DNA of 64,000 nucleotides. It comes from Flavobacteria bacterium BAL38 (GTDB taxonomy: Bacteria > Bacteroidota > Bacteroidia > Flavobacteriales > Flavobacteriaceae). Positions 49,726-58,226 of this stretch are shown in pieces (the first letter of the stretch is position 1; the number at the start of each line of letters is the position of its first letter). The notes under the pieces were generated by a model that was not told where the DNA came from, did not search any database, and saw only the letters and a list, made by a program, of their open reading frames with translations. Position numbers and translations under genes: made by a program. Location of the stretch: NCBI GenBank assembly GCA_000169355.1, contig AAXX01000001.1:124001-188000 (forward strand). Direction: 5' to 3'.

Positions 49726-50904
49726 CTAGTACTCAAACGTTCCGTATTCTGAATTAATCGTTAACTTTTTACCATCTGATTCCTCAACTCTACCTACGAT
49801 TTGTGCGTCGATGTGGAATGATTTTGAAATTTCGATAATGTCTTGTGCTACTTCTGCAGGAACATATACTTCCATACGGTGACCACAATTGAATACCTGA
49901 TACATTTCTTTCCAATCGGTTTTAGAATTTTCTTGAATCAGTTTAAATAATGGTGGCACAGGAAATAAATTATCTTTAATCACGTGAACGTTGTCTACAA
50001 AATGAAGCACTTTGGTTTGCGCACCACCAGAACAATGAACCATTCCGTGAATTTGATTTGAATTATATTTTGATAAAATCCTTTTAATAACTGGCGCATA
50101 CGTTCTCGTTGGAGAAAGCACTAATTTACCAGCGTCAATTGGACTATTTTCTACTTTGTCGGTTAATTTAGTTTGACCTGAATACACTAATTCACTTGGA
50201 ACCGATGCGTCAAAACTTTCAGGATATTTTTCAGCCAAATATTTTGAAAAAACATCATGACGAGCCGAAGTTAAGCCGTTGCTTCCCATTCCGCCATTAT
50301 ACTCTTTTTCATAAGTTGCTTGACCGAAAGAAGCCAATCCTACAATTACATCACCTGCTTGAATATTCGCATTATCAATTACATCAGCACGTTTCATGCG
50401 AGCCGTTACAGTTGAATCTACAATGATCGTTCTGACTAAATCACCAACATCAGCAGTTTCTCCACCTGTGGAATGAATCGTAACTCCGTGACTTTTTAAA
50501 TCTGAAATTAATTCTTCTGTTCCGTTAATGATAGCTGAAATAACTTCACCTGGAATTAGATTTTTATTTCTTCCAATAGTAGATGAAAGTAAAATATTAT
50601 CGGTTGCTCCAACACATAATAAATCATCAATGTTCATGATTAAAGCGTCTTGTGCAATTCCTTTCCAAACTGAAATATCTCCAGTTTCTTTCCAATACAT
50701 ATAAGCTAAAGACGATTTTGTACCAGCGCCATCGGCATGCATAATGATGCAATATTGATCATCATTTGTTAAGTAATCTGGGATAATTTTACAAAATGCT
50801 TGTGGAAATAAGCCTTTGTCGATGTTTTTGATAGCTTGATGCACATCTTCTTTAGAAGCCGAAACTCCTCTTAAATTGTAGCGTTTGCTAGTATCAGAAC
50901 TCAT
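49726..50904 (-). CDS. purM: Phosphoribosylformylglycinamidine cyclo-ligase
   Basis: The fifth step of purine synthesis (AIR synthase). The 392-residue protein is the longer Bacteroidetes form, with ATP/substrate motifs ADGAGTKSSLAY, MNIDDLLCVGA, HSTGGETADVGDLV, GLASFGQATYE and MVHCSGGAQTKVL. Its leader is short and ACA-rich, downstream of a good -7 box. guaA is on the same strand but separated by the broken four-helix gene. Confidence 0.93.
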   Translation of the reverse strand: MSSDTSKRYNLRGVSASKEDVHQAIKNIDKGLFPQAFCKIIPDYLTNDDQYCIIMHADGAGTKSSLAYMYWKETGDISVWKGIAQDALIMNIDDLLCVGATDNILLSSTIGRNKNLIPGEVISAIINGTEELISDLKSHGVTIHSTGGETADVGDLVRTIIVDSTVTARMKRADVIDNANIQAGDVIVGLASFGQATYEKEYNGGMGSNGLTSARHDVFSKYLAEKYPESFDASVPSELVYSGQTKLTDKVENSPIDAGKLVLSPTRTYAPVIKRILSKYNSNQIHGMVHCSGGAQTKVLHFVDNVHVIKDNLFPVPPLFKLIQENSKTDWKEMYQVFNCGHRMEVYVPAEVAQDIIEISKSFHIDAQIVGRVEESDGKKLTINSEYGTFEY

Positions 50905-50930
50905 GTATGTAGTGTGTTGTTGTTGTGGCG

Positions 50931-50938
50931 CAAAGATA
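50931..50938 (-). promoter_or_regulatory. Candidate -7 box for purM
   Basis: The minus strand reads TATCTTTG, identical to the pyrG box and 26 bases before the ATG. No -33 match at usual spacing. Confidence 0.5.
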
Positions 50939-50995
50939 GTTTTTTAATTTAGAATTCAGAAATTTAACAATTAGAAATTTCCTAGTTGACAGCCT

Positions 50996-51442
50996 TTAAA
51001 TTTTTACCACAAAAATTGCTTCAGCTAATTCAGATTGGTTATTTGGAAATAAAATATTTTCAATTTTATACGTAGTAAAGCATTCACCAACACTTGAAGA
51101 AACATCATAATTTACATTAATTTCGTCAGTTTGCATTGAGGTTTCATTATTTAGTTTAATAACCAATGTATTTCCAATAGATTCATCTTCACCTGGAAAT
51201 ATTTGAATACTATTTAAACTCTCTATAAATTTAAAAGGAATAGACACATCATCTAAATTTAAAATAGTAATTTGCTGTAAAGTATAGGTTTCATTTGCAA
51301 AAACATTTTCTCCTGTAGTTTCATCTATAATTTCTACAAAGAAAGAAGCAGGCGTTGGTTGATCTCCTTCATTGCAATTACTGCTACAACTCACTGAAAA
51401 AATCATCAGTATTATTAAAAAAAAACTTAAAATTCTTTTCAT
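50996..51442 (-). CDS. Predicted lipoprotein of unknown function
   Basis: A 148-residue protein with a typical lipobox (FSVSC, Cys about 19, followed by SSNCNEGD). The mature part looks beta-rich, with a possible disulphide (Cys in VGECFTTYKI). I recognise no family. Its ATG overlaps the end of the upstream OmpA-like gene by 4 bases, so it is likely made together with the OmpA-like proteins. Confidence 0.75.
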   Translation of the reverse strand: MKRILSFFLIILMIFSVSCSSNCNEGDQPTPASFFVEIIDETTGENVFANETYTLQQITILNLDDVSIPFKFIESLNSIQIFPGEDESIGNTLVIKLNNETSMQTDEINVNYDVSSSVGECFTTYKIENILFPNNQSELAEAIFVVKI

Positions 51443-52263
51443 CTTGTTTTACTTAAAATTTCTATTTCTACCCTTCGATTTTCAGCAGCTTGCTCTGGTG
51501 TTGCTTCTGGAATTGGGTGAATAGGTTGCGAAACACCAAAACCCTTTGTTTTTACACGATAATCCTGAATACCATTATAAACGAGAAAACGCTTAATTTG
51601 TTTTGCTCTATCGGTAGACAAATTTCGATAATCTTTATCAATACAACAAATATGACCTTGAATTTCAATTTTTAATTCAGGATTATTTTGCATAATGAAC
51701 AACAAATCATATAAAGTTCCTTGCGATTCTGGCATTGTAGCAAAGGTATTTTGATAAAAATTAATGTTTTTTAAAACAATCTTCATCCCTACTTTTGACA
51801 ACTTTACTTTTTCTGCCAAGGTAGCATCTTCTGGAATTATTACTTCTGGTTCGGCTTCTTTAATTCCTAAAACTTCATTTTCTTTTTCTAAATCTTTTTC
51901 TAACAAATAATGTATAATAGCTTTACGATTTTCGGCTTTATTTGCTGAAGTTGCTCCTTTTTCACCTAGAGAAATACTTTTAAAATCGGCTCTAATATTT
52001 ACTTTTCCTTGTATTTGATTAAAAATATAACTTACTCTTTTTAAAGACAAAGTATCGTTATAACCTGAACTTCCTACTTCATCAGTGGAACCTGTAATAG
52101 ATAAAATTTTTGAAGTAGTATTTTCTGAAATCCATTTTTGAAGTTTGGCTGTTTCAGTATTGTTCAATTCAAATTTATTGTTGTCAAAATAAAAAATCGC
52201 TTGTTCTTGTGCGAATGTTATTTGAAACAAAACAACTACTATAAAGGAATAAAAATATTTCAT
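51439..52263 (-). CDS. Double-OmpA-domain protein (first paralogue)
   Basis: A 274-residue exported protein (signal ends TFAQ, residue 19) with two OmpA/MotB-type domains: about 20-120 (ITGSTDEVGSSGYNDTLSLKR) and 165-272 (IEIQGHICCIDKDYRNLSTDRA, AENRRVEIEIL). The first domain keeps the Asp that binds peptidoglycan diaminopimelate; in the second the T-D of GHTD is replaced so that C206-C207 stand there, while NRRVEI remains. It is the most diverged of three tandem paralogues and overlaps the following lipoprotein gene by 4 bases. Confidence 0.88.
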   Translation of the reverse strand: MKYFYSFIVVVLFQITFAQEQAIFYFDNNKFELNNTETAKLQKWISENTTSKILSITGSTDEVGSSGYNDTLSLKRVSYIFNQIQGKVNIRADFKSISLGEKGATSANKAENRKAIIHYLLEKDLEKENEVLGIKEAEPEVIIPEDATLAEKVKLSKVGMKIVLKNINFYQNTFATMPESQGTLYDLLFIMQNNPELKIEIQGHICCIDKDYRNLSTDRAKQIKRFLVYNGIQDYRVKTKGFGVSQPIHPIPEATPEQAAENRRVEIEILSKTR

Positions 52264-52305
52264 GAAATCATGTTTATAAAATAAAACGAAAAACTATGCC
52301 AAAAA

Positions 52306-53193
52306 TTAATTCTCTAAGATAAGGATTTCTACGCGACGATTTTCATTTCGTTCTTTTTCGTTTTTTTCTGGAATTTTATGAAGTGGTTGTGTACTTCCAA
52401 AACTTTTATACATCAATCTTTTATCATCAATATCGTTGGCTACCAAATAATTATGAACTGCAATAGCTCTAATTAATGCAATATCTTCTGGATCTTCGCC
52501 TAATTGACAACAAATATGACCTTGAATTTCAATTTTAACTTTTGGATGCGCTATCATAAACTCTAACAATTCTTCCATAACTGGCAATGATTCAGGAACA
52601 AAAATTCCGGAACGATCATAAAAATACAAATTATTCATTACCAACTTATCGCCTACTTTTGCTGTGTCATATGGTGTTTGATGAAGTTCTACTGGTTCAA
52701 TTAATTCATCAGCATCAGGAACTCTTGCTTCTTCAAATTGATTTAATTTTTCTGGCACTTTGTTGATTACCTGACCTGTATAAACTTCTGAATCATAAAC
52801 AACAGGAGTCGCTGTTAGTTTATTAGGCAAAACATTATAAAAAACATCAACTCTTCTATTAAAACGCCTTTCTTTTCTTGTTTGAACTCTTTCGCCATAA
52901 CCTTTAATTATAATTTTATCACTAAAAAAAATGGTGGCATTTTCTTTTGTCTGAAGTTCATTTTGTATCGTATTTATTCTTTTGTAGGCTAATGTATCAT
53001 TATAATCAAAAGTACCATACCAGTCGCAATACCCATTTATAATTAAAATTTCGCGATTTTCGTCTTTATTCAACCAAGTCAAAAACAATTCGTTTTGCTT
53101 AGGATTGAATTTATCTTGATCAAAATCAAAATAAAAACTCTCTTTTTCTTGTGCAGAAAGTAGTAATCCAAACAGCAATAATACGTATTTCAT
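52306..53193 (-). CDS. Double-OmpA-domain protein (second paralogue)
   Basis: A 295-residue exported protein (signal ends LSAQ, residue 15). First OmpA-like domain about 18-120 with INGYCDWYGTFDYNDTLAYK and RFNRRVDVFY; a Pro/Glu-rich linker; second domain about 180-294 with IEIQGHICCQ (C228-C229) and NENRRVEILIL. It lies 42 bases upstream of the first paralogue in the direction of transcription and is very similar to the third. Confidence 0.88.
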   Translation of the reverse strand: MKYVLLLFGLLLSAQEKESFYFDFDQDKFNPKQNELFLTWLNKDENREILIINGYCDWYGTFDYNDTLAYKRINTIQNELQTKENATIFFSDKIIIKGYGERVQTRKERRFNRRVDVFYNVLPNKLTATPVVYDSEVYTGQVINKVPEKLNQFEEARVPDADELIEPVELHQTPYDTAKVGDKLVMNNLYFYDRSGIFVPESLPVMEELLEFMIAHPKVKIEIQGHICCQLGEDPEDIALIRAIAVHNYLVANDIDDKRLMYKSFGSTQPLHKIPEKNEKERNENRRVEILILEN

Positions 53194-53321
53194 TTAGGGT
53201 ATTTTTAATGTAACGAATATAAAAAATAAATAAGTATTAAAAAAACTTATTATAGAAAGAACTTACTTTTACCAGTTAATAAATTCATTTACAACAGCTT
53301 AAAAAAAATTGAAGTTTAAAA

Positions 53322-54104
53322 TTAATTTGCAACAATTTGAATTTCTACTCTTCGGTTTTCATTTCGTTCAATTTCATTATTTTCTGGAATGGTATGAATT
53401 GGTCTAGAACTTCCAAAACTTTTATAACTCAAACGATTTTTATTTATTCCTTTGTTTATTAGATAATTATAAACAGCTAATGCTCTTACTTTTGCGGTAT
53501 CTTCAACATCTGTTCCTTTTTGACAACAAATATGACCTTGAATTTCTATTTTTAAATTAGGATTATCCAACATGATTTTCAGTAATTCTTCTAAAACTGG
53601 TCGCGATTCTGGAACAAAATTTCCTGAACGATTATAAAAATGTAAATTTTTTAAAATTAACTTGTCCCCAACTTTAGCTATAGAAACCTGATTGACTAAA
53701 CTATTTTGACCTTCTTCAACAATTTCTTTTTCAATGTTAGTTACTGGAATTGCTGAATAATAAATTTCTACTTTTCTATTTAAAGCCAAGTTAGAATCTT
53801 GTTCAAAATTTTCCCCTTTACTTTCAATAGCTATTTGTTTTTGATTGGTAAGTTTTTCGATAATTCCGTTCACAAAATTTGCCCTGTTAAATGCCAAAGT
53901 ATCGTTATAACTATTTGAAGCACGATAATCGCAATAACCAATTACTTTCGTAAATTTAATGTCTTTGTTCTTTAAAAAATCATCTAATCTATTTAATTCT
54001 GAAAGTTGTAATTGATAAGAATCGGTATCAAAATAGACCGTAAACTTGTTTTGCCCAAAAGAAATGGAACTCAGTAATAAAAATAATCCTAAATATTTTT
54101 TCAT
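53322..54104 (-). CDS. Double-OmpA-domain protein (third paralogue)
   Basis: A 260-residue exported protein (signal ends SFGQ, residue 18). The first domain has VIGYCDYRASNSYNDTLAF and LALNRKVEIYY; the second has IEIQGHICCQ (C193-C194), LSYKSFGSSRPIHTIPENN and NRRVEIQIV. The shorter linker distinguishes it from its neighbour. It is first in transcription order, and a 128-base gap separates it from the second paralogue, so the three may not share one transcript. Confidence 0.88.
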   Translation of the reverse strand: MKKYLGLFLLLSSISFGQNKFTVYFDTDSYQLQLSELNRLDDFLKNKDIKFTKVIGYCDYRASNSYNDTLAFNRANFVNGIIEKLTNQKQIAIESKGENFEQDSNLALNRKVEIYYSAIPVTNIEKEIVEEGQNSLVNQVSIAKVGDKLILKNLHFYNRSGNFVPESRPVLEELLKIMLDNPNLKIEIQGHICCQKGTDVEDTAKVRALAVYNYLINKGINKNRLSYKSFGSSRPIHTIPENNEIERNENRRVEIQIVAN

Positions 54105-54131
54105 TCTAATTTTATTTATGACGAAAATAAA

Positions 54132-54159
54132 AAAAACCTGCTCAAATGAACAGGTTTTA
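54132..54159 (-). terminator. Terminator of glnN
   Basis: The stem AAAACCTG / CAGGTTTT is extended inside by TCA/TGA across one C-A mismatch, with a 2-base centre. On the minus strand TTTTTT follows, 18 bases after the glnN stop. Confidence 0.8.
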
Positions 54160-54176
54160 AGATTAATTTAGACAAA

Positions 54177-56363
54177 TTACTTCGTAAATAATAATTCTCT
54201 GTATTTTGTTAATGTCCAAAGTTCGTCGTCTACTAACAATTCTAATTTATCAGCGTGGTAACGAATTTCTTCAAAATAAGGTTTTACTTTATCGCAATAA
54301 GCAGCTGCCATTTTTTCTGTATCAGAAAGTGCATTTGCTTTTTTACGTTCTTCCGTCATTTTTTCAACTTTCGTATTTATACCTTCAATATGTTCAGAAA
54401 TTTCTTTAATCATTCCTATTTGCTCTTTTGAAACTTTTTCAAAGTCTTTACCAAAAATTTCTTTTAAACCTTTAACGTTTTCAATCAATACGTTTTGGTA
54501 ACGAATAGCTGTTGGAACCACATGATTACGAGCAATGTCTCCTAAAACACGTCCTTCAATTTGAATTTTCTTCATGTATTCTTCTAATTCAATTTCGTAA
54601 CGCGATTCTACCTCAACATGATTCATTACACCCATTTCACTAAACAATTCAATTGCTTTTTTAGAAACTTTTGCTTTTAAAGCTTCAGGTGTTGTTTTAT
54701 GATTACTCAATCCACGTTTTTTAGCTTCTTTTTCCCAAGCCTCACTATAACCATCTCCTTCAAAAAGGATAGCTTTTGTTTGCTTAATGTATTCTCTTAA
54801 AACATTAAAAATAGCTTCGTCTTTCTTTAAATCTTTTTTCTCAATTAAAGCATCCACTTCAATTTTAAAATCTTTTAATTGTTTAGCAACAATTGTATTT
54901 AAAGTAGTCATAGAAACCGCACAGTTTGCAGAAGAACCAACGGCTCTGAACTCAAATTTATTTCCTGTAAAAGCAAATGGCGAAGTTCTATTTCTATCTG
55001 TATTATCTAATAAAACGTCTGGTAATTTACCTACAACATTTAATTTTAAATCTGTTTTTTCTTCTGGAGATAATTTTCCTTTTGAAACACCTTCTAATTC
55101 TGCTAACACTTTAGTCAATTGTTGACCAATAAAAACTGAAATAATTGCTGGTGGCGCTTCGTTAGCTCCTAAACGGTGATCGTTACTTGCAGACGCAATT
55201 GAAGCTCTTAATAATTCTTCATAATCATGAACTGCTTTAATCGTATTAATAAAGAATGTCAAAAACTGAAGATTGCTCATAGGCGTTTTACCTGGGCTTA
55301 ATAAATTAATTCCAGTATCAGTAGCTAATGACCAGTTATTGTGTTTTCCAGATCCATTAACTCCTTTAAATGGTTTTTCATGAAATAACACTTTAAAATC
55401 ATGACGTTCTCCTACTTTTTGCATCACATCCATTAATAATGAATTGTGGTCAACCGCTAAATTTGTTTCTTCGAAGATAGGTGCTAACTCAAATTGATTA
55501 GGCGCTACTTCGTTATGACGCGTTTTTATTGGAATTCCTAATAACATACATTCGTTTTCTAAATCGCGCATGTAAGTTAAAACTCTTGTTGGAATAGAAC
55601 CAAAATAATGATCATCCAATTGTTGACCTTTTGCAGCAGTATGACCTAATAAAGTTCTACCCGTTGCTAGTAAATCTGGTCTAGAGTTAGCTAAAGCAGT
55701 GTCTACTAAGAAATATTCTTGTTCCCAACCTAAAGTTGGAGTTACTTTTTTAACGTTTTTGTCAAAATATTTTGCCACATCAATTGCTGCAGCATCAATA
55801 GCATTTAAAGCTCTTAATAAAGGTGTTTTGTTATCTAATGCTTCACCTGTGTAAGAAACAAAAACTGTTGGAATACATAACGTAGTTCCAAAAATAAATG
55901 CTGGTGATGTTGGATCCCAAGCAGTATAACCTCTTGCTTCAAAAGTATTTCTAATTCCTCCATTTGGAAAAGAAGAAGCATCTGGCTCTTGTTGAACTAA
56001 TTGACTTCCACCAAATTTTTCAACTGGATCACTTCCATCAGGAAAAGTTTCAAAGAAAGCATCATGCTTTTCTGCAGTTGTTCCTGTTAGAGGCTGAAAC
56101 CAGTGTGTATAATGTGTTACACCTTTAGACAAAGCCCATTCTTTCATTCCTAATGCAATATACTCTGCAGTTTTTCTATCAATTTTAACACCATCTGCCG
56201 CAGCTTTTACTGCTTTATAAGCTTCTGGAGTTAAAAATTGTCGCATAGCTTTGTCACCAAAGACATTACTACCAAAAATAACTGATTTTCTATCCAATTC
56301 TTCTACATGAACTGGTTTTCTGTCTGTTGCTTTTCTTAAAGCTTGAAAACGAAATGTTGACAT
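54177..56363 (-). CDS. glnN: Glutamine synthetase, type III
   Basis: ATP-dependent synthesis of glutamine from glutamate and ammonia. The 728-residue length and motifs (VFGSNVFGDKAMRQFL, THWFQPLTG, PTLGWEQEYFLVD, TRHNEVAPNQFE, VNGSGKHNNWSL, RNRTSPFAFTGNKFEFRA) identify the large GSIII form common in Bacteroidetes. It feeds the glutamine-using enzymes PyrG and GuaA encoded nearby. Its upstream region shared with the divergent DUF1543 gene contains a short inverted repeat that could be a regulator site. Confidence 0.95.
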   Translation of the reverse strand: MSTFRFQALRKATDRKPVHVEELDRKSVIFGSNVFGDKAMRQFLTPEAYKAVKAAADGVKIDRKTAEYIALGMKEWALSKGVTHYTHWFQPLTGTTAEKHDAFFETFPDGSDPVEKFGGSQLVQQEPDASSFPNGGIRNTFEARGYTAWDPTSPAFIFGTTLCIPTVFVSYTGEALDNKTPLLRALNAIDAAAIDVAKYFDKNVKKVTPTLGWEQEYFLVDTALANSRPDLLATGRTLLGHTAAKGQQLDDHYFGSIPTRVLTYMRDLENECMLLGIPIKTRHNEVAPNQFELAPIFEETNLAVDHNSLLMDVMQKVGERHDFKVLFHEKPFKGVNGSGKHNNWSLATDTGINLLSPGKTPMSNLQFLTFFINTIKAVHDYEELLRASIASASNDHRLGANEAPPAIISVFIGQQLTKVLAELEGVSKGKLSPEEKTDLKLNVVGKLPDVLLDNTDRNRTSPFAFTGNKFEFRAVGSSANCAVSMTTLNTIVAKQLKDFKIEVDALIEKKDLKKDEAIFNVLREYIKQTKAILFEGDGYSEAWEKEAKKRGLSNHKTTPEALKAKVSKKAIELFSEMGVMNHVEVESRYEIELEEYMKKIQIEGRVLGDIARNHVVPTAIRYQNVLIENVKGLKEIFGKDFEKVSKEQIGMIKEISEHIEGINTKVEKMTEERKKANALSDTEKMAAAYCDKVKPYFEEIRYHADKLELLVDDELWTLTKYRELLFTK

Positions 56364-56407
56364 AATGTTGTGTTTGTGTGTTTGTATTATACCCTTGAAA
56401 AGTTATG

Positions 56408-56415
56408 CAAATATA
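56408..56415 (-). promoter_or_regulatory. Candidate -7 box for glnN
   Basis: The minus strand reads TATATTTG, 44 bases before the glnN ATG. No -33 element at standard spacing. Confidence 0.4.
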
Positions 56416-56437
56416 TTAATTTTTTACTAAATATATA

Positions 56438-56463
56438 ATTACACCCTATTTTTTTAGGGGTAA
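56438..56463. promoter_or_regulatory. Inverted repeat between glnN and the DUF1543 gene
   Basis: Arms TTACACCCTA and TAGGGGTAA surround an all-T centre and pair with one mismatch or bulge. It lies upstream of the glnN -7 box and just upstream of the divergent gene, a position suited to an operator. No factor is assigned. Confidence 0.4.
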
Positions 56464-56488
56464 AATATAAAATTATTACTTTTACAGC

Positions 56489-57049
56489 ATGAAAACGATA
56501 AATTTACACATGATTATGCTCGGATGTACTCCAAAAGGACGATTTACCGAACAACACGATATTTTTTTTGGAATTGGTAATAATTTAAAAGAACTAATTC
56601 CTGATATGAATGCTTTTTGGACTGAAGCAAAAGGAAGAATACATATTGATGCATGGCAAAAAGTGACTTTAGTTGATGGTTTTGCCATAGAAGTAGTTCA
56701 TAAAGATGAAAAAACAGAACAAGAAGAGCAATTATTCTTTCTGAATTTAGGTGGATATAAAGAAGGAGACTTTGAAGAATATCATTATAAAGTGTTAGCT
56801 GTAGCAAAAACAAAAGCAGAAGCTATTAAGAAAGCAAAGCAAACTACTTTTTACAAACATTTCGGTTTTAAAGGAGCCGAATCACATATTGACGACAAAT
56901 ATGGTGTTGATGTAGATGACATTCATAAAATTGAAGACATTCTTTCTGACAAATTCAAATTGAAGTATCGTTTGAAAATTACAAAAACCAATGCAACTTC
57001 CGAAGACGAAAAACACATTGGTTATTTAAAGATTGATAAAATATCTTAA
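56489..57049 (+). CDS. DUF1543 family protein
   Basis: A 186-residue soluble protein whose start INLHMIMLGCTPKGRFTEQHDIFFG and LNLGGYKEGDFEEYHYKVL match DUF1543, a family of unknown function that includes two repeats of the same fold. It is divergent from glnN, and a TACTTTTA box only 4 bases before the ATG hints at a very short leader. It ends at a bidirectional terminator. Confidence 0.85.
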   Translation: MKTINLHMIMLGCTPKGRFTEQHDIFFGIGNNLKELIPDMNAFWTEAKGRIHIDAWQKVTLVDGFAIEVVHKDEKTEQEEQLFFLNLGGYKEGDFEEYHYKVLAVAKTKAEAIKKAKQTTFYKHFGFKGAESHIDDKYGVDVDDIHKIEDILSDKFKLKYRLKITKTNATSEDEKHIGYLKIDKIS

Positions 57050-57054
57050 TAAAA

Positions 57055-57084
57055 AAAAGAGCTATCGAATTGGATAGCTCTTTT
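57055..57084. terminator. Bidirectional terminator between the DUF1543 gene and a lipoprotein gene
   Basis: A perfect 12-bp stem AAAAGAGCTATC / GATAGCTCTTTT with a 6-base loop, flanked by an A run on one side and T-rich sequence on the other, between two convergent stops. Confidence 0.88.
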
Positions 57085-57087
57085 GGT

Positions 57088-57603
57088 TTATATTCTTTTA
57101 ATACTTGCAGGATTAATTCCGTAAGCTTCAATTACCGCATTATAATCATTAAAATCTACTTGTGTAGCACTTCTATTTGAAAAATAACCTGGTATAATTA
57201 CAATTCTAAATGTTTGATTAAAAATATACTCTGGTGTTACAGATAAATTATAAGTTCCATCTGCATAAATAGTAAAATCTTCTCTACTAAAATCAAAATC
57301 ATAATCCAATTCACCTTCATTCAAATATAAAGTCCTAGGTATTAATTGCCAAACAGGTGTATTAGAATCTATTAAATCAGACATTCTATAAATTAAAACA
57401 TTATCAGAATCGTAAATTTGAGGATTTAAACTTCTATAAATAAAGTATCCACCTGTTGAATTATTATAACTAAAATTAACGTTTCTCAATTCAAAAACCT
57501 CAGCTATAGTATCATTATCAACATTATCTTGAACTTCGTTAACTGTACAACTTTGTAGTGTTATCATCCCGATAAAAGCTATCAATAAAGTAATTTTTTT
57601 CAT
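57088..57603 (-). CDS. Predicted lipoprotein of unknown function
   Basis: A 171-residue protein with a lipobox (TLQSC, Cys 19). The mature part is rich in Asn, Tyr and Asp and looks like a single beta domain (YNLSVTPEYIFNQTFRIVIIPGY). Similar small lipoproteins are frequent in Flavobacteriia, but I know no function. It is transcribed alone, divergent from the 57711 small gene. Confidence 0.75.
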   Translation of the reverse strand: MKKITLLIAFIGMITLQSCTVNEVQDNVDNDTIAEVFELRNVNFSYNNSTGGYFIYRSLNPQIYDSDNVLIYRMSDLIDSNTPVWQLIPRTLYLNEGELDYDFDFSREDFTIYADGTYNLSVTPEYIFNQTFRIVIIPGYFSNRSATQVDFNDYNAVIEAYGINPASIKRI

Positions 57604-57680
57604 AATATTTATGTTTTAAATTTATTCTTTTGTAAATATAACCAATTGTTGTGCCAAAAATTTATCCAATATAATTTTCG

Positions 57681-57688
57681 TATCTTTG
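57681..57688 (+). promoter_or_regulatory. Candidate -7 box for the small basic protein and YchJ genes
   Basis: TATCTTTG, 22 bases before the ATG at 57711, the same box as at pyrG and purM. No -33 match at usual distance. Confidence 0.5.
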
Positions 57689-57710
57689 AAACTTCAAAAA
57701 AGCTTGTAAA

Positions 57711-57851
57711 ATGGGAAGAAATAATCCAAAAAATATTAAGGCACACAACGATAAATTGCACAAAGAGCAAGCAAAAGCGAAAGCAAAAAAGAATGCTCGT
57801 GCCGAAAAATTAAAAGAAATTCAACGAAAATTTAATGAATCTAATTCGTAA
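57711..57851 (+). CDS. 46-residue basic protein of unknown function
   Basis: A small gene with ATG at 57711 and TAA at 57849-57851. The product starts MGRNNPKNIKAHNDKL, continues as a Lys/Ala-rich, probably helical stretch (KEQAKAKAKKNARAEK), and ends with KEIQRKFNESNS. It is strongly basic, like nucleic-acid- or ribosome-associated peptides. The good -7 box upstream and the 3-base gap to the YchJ gene support real expression. Function unknown. Confidence 0.7.
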   Translation: MGRNNPKNIKAHNDKLHKEQAKAKAKKNARAEKLKEIQRKFNESNS

Positions 57852-57854
57852 TTT

Positions 57855-58226
57855 ATGTTGGGTTGCTACTGCGGAAATTCAATTGCTTTTCAAGATTGTT
57901 GCGAACCTTATATTAAAGGAATTACAAATACACCAACAGCTGAAAAATTAATGCGATCGCGCTATAGTGCTTTTGCAACAGGCGATGCAGATTATTTGGT
58001 AAACACTACTCATATTTCTAAACGGAAACTCCATAACAAAAAAGATATCTTAACTTGGAGCCAATCCAATACATGGCTAAAATTAGAAGTTTTAAACAGT
58101 ACAGAAAACACAGTTACCTTTAAAGCCTATTATTTAGATGAAAATTTAAAAGCACAAGTACATTACGAACACTCGACTTTTAAATTGGAAAACGGGAAAT
58201 GGTTTTATGTAGATGGAGAATATTAA
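57855..58226 (+). CDS. YchJ family protein with SEC-C-like zinc motif
   Basis: A 123-residue protein. It opens with a SEC-C-like metal site (C4, C6, and the pair C15-C16 in CYCGNSIAFQDCCEPYI), followed by the YchJ middle domain with LMRSRYSAFATGDADYLVNTTH and a C-terminal NTF2-like half. The role of the family is unknown. It follows the 46-residue gene by 3 bases and overlaps the convergent GyrI-like gene by 4 bases. Confidence 0.9.
   Translation: MLGCYCGNSIAFQDCCEPYIKGITNTPTAEKLMRSRYSAFATGDADYLVNTTHISKRKLHNKKDILTWSQSNTWLKLEVLNSTENTVTFKAYYLDENLKAQVHYEHSTFKLENGKWFYVDGEY

Noticed and set aside
54787..55125. A 112-codon plus-strand frame inside glnN
   Set aside because: Antisense shadow of a highly conserved enzyme; no independent signals.
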